A DNA stretch of 9,106 nt from an uncultured Chloroflexota bacterium. Its GTDB lineage: Bacteria; Chloroflexota; Dehalococcoidia; SM23-28-2; RBG-16-64-32. How positions within the stretch are numbered: position 1 is the stretch's first letter; every line of letters begins with the position of its first letter. The notes beneath the pieces are model-generated. The model was not told where the DNA came from and did not search any database. It saw only the letters and a list, made by a program, of their open reading frames with translations. Below, piece after piece: positions 5,953-9,106 of the stretch. The position numbers and the translations under genes were made by a program. The stretch spans positions 1 through 9,106 of the forward strand of contig CAJXNA010000065.1 in NCBI GenBank assembly GCA_913056415.1, given 5' to 3'.

Positions 5953-6401
5953 TTGCTGGGACTCTCGACCGCCGACCGGCAGATGATCACCTGGCAGTGG
6001 GCGTTCCTCAGTATGTACTGCACGGTTGTCCCCATCTGGAACTCGCCCAGGGGCCGCTTGTATTCCATGCCGGCCAGGATGCCATCTACGTCCCGTTCGA
6101 TAGCCTCGTCCACTATGGCGTGCCCAGCGTCGCGGGCCTGCAGGAGCTCACTCGTGATCTCGAAGTTCAAGGAGTCGGCCACCTGCTCCGCTCGCGCCAG
6201 GATCCCCTCGCCTTCCTCGGCTTCAGCGCTCAGGTCGGCATCAAACGGCAGTGTCCTCGCCACCTCTACCACGTACACCGCGTAAACCGTCCCCTTGTTG
6301 TGCTTAGCCAGGAAGCACGCCAGAGCCAATGCGTCCATACTGGCTTGGGAGCCATCCACCGGCACCAGTATCTCCCTTATCTGAATTGTATTGAAGTCCA
6401 A
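5949..6401 (-). CDS. Universal stress protein (UspA family)
   Basis: A single-domain Usp-fold protein of 150 residues. ILVPVDGSQAS begins the first strand and loop (about 11-21), and the C-terminus has QMGTTVQYILRNAHCQVIICR (about 122-142, where the usual pattern is GS/GT-x-x-x-x-x-L-x-x-a-x-x-P-V). The classical ATP signature G-x2-G-x9-G-[ST] is incomplete: GMEYKRPLGEFQMGT lacks the second glycine at the expected spacing, so ATP binding is doubtful. The frame is open from a TTG at 6440. That TTG lies about 3 nt before the predicted transcription start, so I place the start at the in-frame TTG at 6401, weakly preceded by GAGGAAG. This is the first gene of the operon. UspA proteins often partner with transporters, which fits the TrkA genes that follow. 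Confidence 0.85.
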   Translation of the reverse strand: MDFNTIQIREILVPVDGSQASMDALALACFLAKHNKGTVYAVYVVEVARTLPFDADLSAEAEEGEGILARAEQVADSLNFEITSELLQARDAGHAIVDEAIERDVDGILAGMEYKRPLGEFQMGTTVQYILRNAHCQVIICRSAVESPSK

Positions 6402-6443
6402 CGCTAGATCAACTTCCTCGCAAGCTCCCAGAGCCGTCAACGT

Positions 6444-6472
6444 ATTATATCCGCGCCCGTAGGCCCAATCAA
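6444..6472 (-). promoter_or_regulatory. Near-consensus sigma-70 promoter of the uspA-trkA-trkA-pheA-mutM operon
   Basis: Minus strand: TTGATT (-35) at 6472-6467, a 17-bp spacer, and a perfect TATAAT (-10) at 6449-6444. The transcription start is predicted near 6437. It is the best promoter in the window and lies 3 nt from the hairpin that ends the upstream gene. Confidence 0.7.
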
Positions 6473-6475
6473 CAG

Positions 6476-6510
6476 ATAAGGGAGGCCTCCTTGACTGGGG
6501 CCTCCCTTAT
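6476..6510 (-). terminator. 12-bp hairpin, probable terminator of the DUF4349 gene
   Basis: ATAAGGGAGGCC at 6476-6487 pairs perfectly with GGCCTCCCTTAT at 6499-6510 around an 11-nt loop. It lies 55 nt downstream of the lipoprotein stop and immediately upstream of the operon promoter, the expected place for a terminator. The stem ends in A/T pairs, but only a short T-run follows on the minus strand, so efficiency is uncertain; it could act in either direction. Confidence 0.6.
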
Positions 6511-6524
6511 TCCGCTCACTCTGA

Positions 6525-6550
6525 GCCTGCCTGCCTACCGGCAGGCAGGC
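6525..6550. repeat. Palindromic GCCT-period repeat (REP/MITE-like hairpin)
   Basis: GCCTGCCTGCC at 6525-6535 is followed by TACC and then GGCAGGCAGGC at 6540-6550: a perfect 11-bp stem with a 4-nt loop. The tetranucleotide period and position just after a gene end match dispersed palindromic repeats known from many environmental genomes, which read as L-P-A-x-R-Q-A-G when translated. It could assist transcription termination or mRNA 3' stability. Genome copy number cannot be seen here. Confidence 0.7.
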
Positions 6551-6565
6551 AGAACGGCGCAACCT

Positions 6566-7573
6566 TCAGACGGTCGTGCCGGTTCCGCCCGCCTCCCCAC
6601 CGCCCGACCGCCGCAGCCCGAACAGCCGCCAGGCCGCCAGCGCCACCAGCGCCGGTATGGCCAGCCAGGCCAGCACCACGCCGCCCACGATGGCGACTGT
6701 CCCCAGCACCACCACCGCGTCCTGCGAACCTTCCCAGGCCGCATCCCACGCCTCCGCCGCCCAGCCCTGCCCGCCGTCCGGCTCCTCCGCCGCCACCGGG
6801 GGCAACGTCAACTGAACGGTGATCGTCGCCAGGTCCGTCAGGCTGTCCAGCAGGTTCATGCGTCCCTGCACCTGCTCAATCTCCAACCGCACCGAATTGA
6901 TCCTGTCCTGTACGATCAGGATGTCAGCGATCTCCTCCGCCTTCGTGAGCAGCTCCAGGTAACCGGCCTCGGTCGCCTCCAGATTGCGCAGCCGCGCCTG
7001 TAGGTCCGTGAACTCCTCCGTCACCTCAGAGGCCTCGCTGATCTCCGACTTTACCTCCTCAGCGATCCCCCTGAGCTGGCTCATCACACTCGCGTACACC
7101 TCCGCCGGCACTCGAATCGTCACCGTCGCCGTCTGCGTCCGCCGAGGCGCGACGTCATCCTCTTCCCCCAACTCGGAGGGCTCCTCGATAAACACGCTCG
7201 ACCGCGAAACGAAGCCGCCGGCCGCCACAGCGATGCTCTCTACTTCCTGCACCGCCGCGCCCACGGCCTCAACCTCCAGCTCCAGCGTCGCCGTCCGGAT
7301 GATCTTGCGATCCGCCAGTTGTGGCAGAGACAGGCCGCCGCCTTCCCCGCCAGTGCTCGGAGCCAGCGCGCCGGCAGCCGGTCCCTCCAGCTCTCCGACA
7401 TCTTCGTTGGAGAACCCGAACGTGTCACCATCAACTCGCGCCTCTCCAGCGTCGCCGGGCTCTCCTGGAGCCTGAGCGCCACCGTCATCCGCAAACTGCT
7501 CGCTGCCGCAGCCCGCAATGACCACCGCCATCACGACCATCGCCACCGCAATCAAACCGATCCTCTTCTTCAT
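6566..7573 (-). CDS. DUF4349 lipoprotein with C-terminal membrane segment
   Basis: A 335-residue envelope protein. Residues 1-22 form a lipoprotein signal (positive start, hydrophobic core, lipobox VIAGC with C22), followed by an acidic, Gly/Pro-rich linker to about residue 85. The DUF4349 domain runs about 88-257. It begins RKIIRTATLELEVE, continues with TVTIRVPAEVYASVMSQL (150-167), then EVTEEFTDLQARLRNLEATE (183-202, coiled-coil-like), and ends in DLATITVQLTL. A transmembrane helix at about 286-316 and a basic tail (RR at 321-322) follow. The domain is common in bacterial surface lipoproteins with no defined biochemistry. GGAGGTGA, three bases before the ATG, is a strong ribosome site. It lies 58 nt downstream of the phosphoesterase gene and may be co-transcribed with it; two hairpins follow its stop. 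It may be anchored at both ends. Confidence 0.9.
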   Translation of the reverse strand: MKKRIGLIAVAMVVMAVVIAGCGSEQFADDGGAQAPGEPGDAGEARVDGDTFGFSNEDVGELEGPAAGALAPSTGGEGGGLSLPQLADRKIIRTATLELEVEAVGAAVQEVESIAVAAGGFVSRSSVFIEEPSELGEEDDVAPRRTQTATVTIRVPAEVYASVMSQLRGIAEEVKSEISEASEVTEEFTDLQARLRNLEATEAGYLELLTKAEEIADILIVQDRINSVRLEIEQVQGRMNLLDSLTDLATITVQLTLPPVAAEEPDGGQGWAAEAWDAAWEGSQDAVVVLGTVAIVGGVVLAWLAIPALVALAAWRLFGLRRSGGGEAGGTGTTV

Positions 7574-7631
7574 GGTTCACCTCCGTGTCAGAGTCTTACC
7601 CTTTAGACGGATGCGAGACCGAGAATGTTCC

Positions 7632-8177
7632 CTAGGTTAGCTGGAGGATGGAAGGCTGTACGCGCCCGTCTTCGATATCCAGGTAACCGACGGTGCCCAG
7701 GCAGAGGCTACGGTGATTGGGGAACGTGGGGCTGCCGGGGTTGACGATGAGCACACCCTTCACCGTTGTGATCTCCGCCGCGTGCGTGCTGCCCCGCACG
7801 ATCACGCTGACCGGCCCGCCGAAGAAGTGCTGCATCAGCCCCTCCAGCGTCCGTTGCGGCGGCGCCTCCGGCAGCGGGAAGTCGTGCACCAGCCCGATCC
7901 GCAACGGCTGTCCCTGAGGACCGTCCAGCGTCAGCACCCGCGACTCCCTCAGCCGCGGGTCCGTGGGCGGCTCCGTCCGTTGCCAGCCGCCGTAGTCACC
8001 GTTGCCGCTCACCGCCATCACGGGGGCGAGCGCCTCCAGCCAGTCGAGGACGGCGAGGTCGTACAGATCGCCCGCGTGCATGATCAGGTCGACGCCGCGC
8101 AGGGCGTCGTACACCTGCGGCCACAGATCGCTGCCTGCCGTGGGGATGTGCGTGTCAGAGATCAGCCCAATGCGCAT
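7632..8177 (-). CDS. YfcE/MJ0936-type metallophosphoesterase
   Basis: A 181-residue calcineurin-like phosphoesterase. It has D8-x-H10 (SDTHIP), D37 in HAGDL, N59 in SGNGD, H98 in VHDFP, the terminal motif GSTH (129-132) and NPGSP (146-150). These are the two-metal-site motifs of small cytoplasmic phosphodiesterases that act in vitro on model phosphodiesters. Three differences from the family norm appear: GNGD for GNCD, HD for HG around H98, and above all S130 where the first histidine of GHTH would normally bind a metal. Activity may therefore be altered. Length is normal for the family. The start ATG is preceded by AGGGG at about 9-nt spacing. Co-transcription with the downstream DUF4349 lipoprotein is possible; there is no functional link that I can name. 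Confidence 0.88.
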   Translation of the reverse strand: MRIGLISDTHIPTAGSDLWPQVYDALRGVDLIMHAGDLYDLAVLDWLEALAPVMAVSGNGDYGGWQRTEPPTDPRLRESRVLTLDGPQGQPLRIGLVHDFPLPEAPPQRTLEGLMQHFFGGPVSVIVRGSTHAAEITTVKGVLIVNPGSPTFPNHRSLCLGTVGYLDIEDGRVQPSILQLT

Positions 8178-8285
8178 GATGCGGCCCCTGCCTGCCCTGA
8201 GGGCACCTATGCAGGCTTGCCTTCCATCATCCTCACCACATACAGCCCGCCAGCACCGAGGAGCAAAGCGCCGATGGCGACGCGT
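8178..8285. other. 108-bp spacer with a short hydrophobic frame
   Basis: No promoter is recognised. On the minus strand, beginning within the codons before the stop of the secreted repeat protein (8288-8286), the +1 frame reads as a hydrophobic segment (VAIGALLLGAGGLYVV) with a basic flank (R-MMEGKPA), ending at a TAG at 8209-8207. It has no ATG. It could be a lost or alternative membrane anchor, or chance. A weak 6-bp inverted repeat, GCCTGC/GCAGGC (8190-8195 and 8211-8216), is also present. Confidence 0.4.
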
Positions 8286-9106
8286 CTAGGGGGCGCAAGA
8301 GATCAGGAAGAAGGCTTTGTAAGGGAGCACGTCAAACAGGTTAATCGTCCCGTTCTGGTCCTGCAAGTCGAAGCGGGGGTTGTAGTCTGGGTCGGGGTCT
8401 GTTGTGTTGAAGTGCTGCTTCATGGGGAGGACGTCGAGCAGGTTGACGAACTGATTGTCGTCGGCATCGACGGGCCAGGCGTCCGGTGGGCCCTCATCGT
8501 CGGCGCCGGCGGTGTCGTTGCAATGGTCGCTGGGGTCGGTGCCCATGAAGTTCTCGGCGTCCGTCGTGAACCCATCGCAATCGGGGTCACCGGCTGGAAC
8601 CGGCCAGGGCGGAAGGGACTGGTCGGAGTTCGGCCAGGCCGGGCAGTTGTCGATCGTGTCGAACACCCCGTCGCTGTCGGTATCTGCGGCGGCTTCCACT
8701 GCCAGGGCGGCGTCGATGGGGGTGGTGTCGGAGCCCGCGGTGACCGCTACCAGGTCGGCGGAGGCGAAGTCCGTCTTGTCGTTGTACCACTCACTGAGGT
8801 GGGTGGCGGTGGGGTAGCCGCAGTCGGTGAACTGGACCTTGTAGCTTCCCGTGGCGAGGCCGCCCACGCTGTAGTCGCCGGAGAAGTCGGTGAAACCTGA
8901 GCCCACCCAGAAGAAGGAGCTGTCGTAGACGTCGACGCAGATGTCGGGCAGAGGTGTGCCGGTGCCCTGCTCGGTGACGGTGCCCGAGATCGAGCCGCCC
9001 ACCGCCAGGGCGGCGTTGATGTTGGGGGTGTTGGCCCCGGCGGTGACGGAGACCAGGTCGGCGGAGGCGAAGTCCGTCTTGTCGTTGTACCACTCACTGA
9101 GGTGGG
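8286..9106 (-). CDS. Secreted CnaB-like repeat protein with calcium loop and dockerin-like C-terminus (5' end beyond the window)
   Basis: The frame is open to the window edge, so the protein starts upstream; an internal GTG at 9002 is not a plausible start. Domains in order: the end of one repeat (HLSEWYNDKTDFASADLVSV...), then a complete 101-residue carboxypeptidase-regulatory/CnaB-like repeat (GGSISGTVTEQGTGTPLPDI at about 8999-8940 through AALA near 8700). A thrombospondin type 3-like calcium loop follows (DTDSDGVFDTIDNCP, 8684-8640), then a Cys-containing DPDCDGFTTDAENFMGTDPS segment. Last come two dockerin-type calcium loop-helix units (DADDNQFVNLLDVLPMK; DLQDQNGTINLFDVLPYK) ending FFLISCAP. 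Such proteins are extracellular or surface exposed. A dockerin-like tail could bind a cohesin partner, none of which is visible here. The signal peptide must lie outside the window. Family assignments are by motif only. Confidence 0.85.
   Translation of the reverse strand, partial: HLSEWYNDKTDFASADLVSVTAGANTPNINAALAVGGSISGTVTEQGTGTPLPDICVDVYDSSFFWVGSGFTDFSGDYSVGGLATGSYKVQFTDCGYPTATHLSEWYNDKTDFASADLVAVTAGSDTTPIDAALAVEAAADTDSDGVFDTIDNCPAWPNSDQSLPPWPVPAGDPDCDGFTTDAENFMGTDPSDHCNDTAGADDEGPPDAWPVDADDNQFVNLLDVLPMKQHFNTTDPDPDYNPRFDLQDQNGTINLFDVLPYKAFFLISCAP
8701..8803. repeat. Direct repeat, copy 1 (303-bp period)
   Basis: This stretch aligns with 9004-9106 at an offset of exactly 303 bp (101 codons). 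Positions 8751-8803 and 9054-9106 are identical over 53 bp, while the first ~50 bp carry scattered substitutions. It is the DNA-level trace of the protein repeat around SEWYNDKTDFASADLV. Confidence 0.9.
9004..9106. repeat. Direct repeat, copy 2 (cut by the right window edge)
   Basis: Second copy of the 303-bp-period repeat inside the secreted repeat protein. The identical stretch runs right up to the last base of the window, so the true extent of the array is unseen. Confidence 0.9.

Noticed and set aside
7713..8900. 395-codon plus-strand open frame
   Set aside because: It is antisense to the phosphoesterase and the dockerin-like protein, both with clear motifs. Its composition is the Val/Arg/Gly-rich pattern of a GC-rich shadow frame, with no domain.
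8286..9002. Secreted protein starting at GTG 9002
   Set aside because: The frame continues upstream with a further copy of the same repeat to the window edge; the GTG is an internal valine within the repeat.
8701..9106. CRISPR or other spaced repeat array
   Set aside because: The two long direct repeats have a 303-bp period that is a multiple of three and lies within one continuous protein frame; they are protein-domain repeats.

Overview
The window is GC-rich, densely packed bacterial chromosomal DNA. No single marker fixes the taxonomy. The best guess, as an inference, is a Chloroflexota (Dehalococcoidia-like) genome or metagenome-assembled genome. The basis is the mix of GC-rich codon use, an HNH protein of the type common in Chloroflexota, Cyanobacteria and Actinobacteria, a uspA-trkA-trkA-pheA-mutM operon, and a secreted repeat protein ending in a dockerin-like pair. 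There is no rRNA, tRNA, CRISPR array, insertion sequence or phage gene.

Layout. (1) Positions 1-472, minus strand: the 5' two thirds of larB (nickel-pincer cofactor synthesis), cut by the window edge and apparently starting at ACG. (2) Positions 561-3143, plus strand: a PAP2 phosphatase, a CvpA-family membrane protein, an HNH endonuclease, a CyaB-like CYTH protein and a 59-residue rubredoxin-like protein that I found by reading the sequence. The larB and PAP2 promoters are divergent and lie within about 50 bp. (3) Positions 3161-6401, minus strand: a tight operon read as uspA, trkA-N-only, trkA (N+C), pheA, mutM. Its junctions are a 4-bp overlap, a stop directly abutting the next ATG, a 4-bp overlap and a 9-nt gap. 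A near-consensus sigma-70 promoter at 6472-6444 drives it. (4) Positions 6476-6550: two strong hairpins, one a likely terminator and one a tetranucleotide-period palindrome that looks like a dispersed repeat. (5) Positions 6566-8177, minus strand: a DUF4349 lipoprotein and, upstream of it, a YfcE/MJ0936-type metallophosphoesterase. (6) Positions 8286-9106, minus strand: the C-terminal part of a large secreted protein with 101-residue CnaB/carboxypeptidase-regulatory-like repeats, a thrombospondin-3-like calcium loop and a dockerin-like tail. Its N-terminus lies beyond the window.

How the genes fit together. The minus-strand operon pairs two RCK/TrkA nucleotide-binding subunits and a universal stress protein, which points to K+ or ion-transport regulation, with phenylalanine synthesis and oxidative DNA repair. 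No transporter membrane subunit is present. The rest is housekeeping or envelope related. I see no clear undescribed defence or mobile system. The most unusual points are the ACG start of larB, near-leaderless genes sharing a TGCTACAAT-type promoter, the two-part TrkA arrangement, catalytic-motif deviations in the glycosylase, phosphoesterase and UspA proteins, the palindromic repeat, and the truncated repeat array at the right edge.
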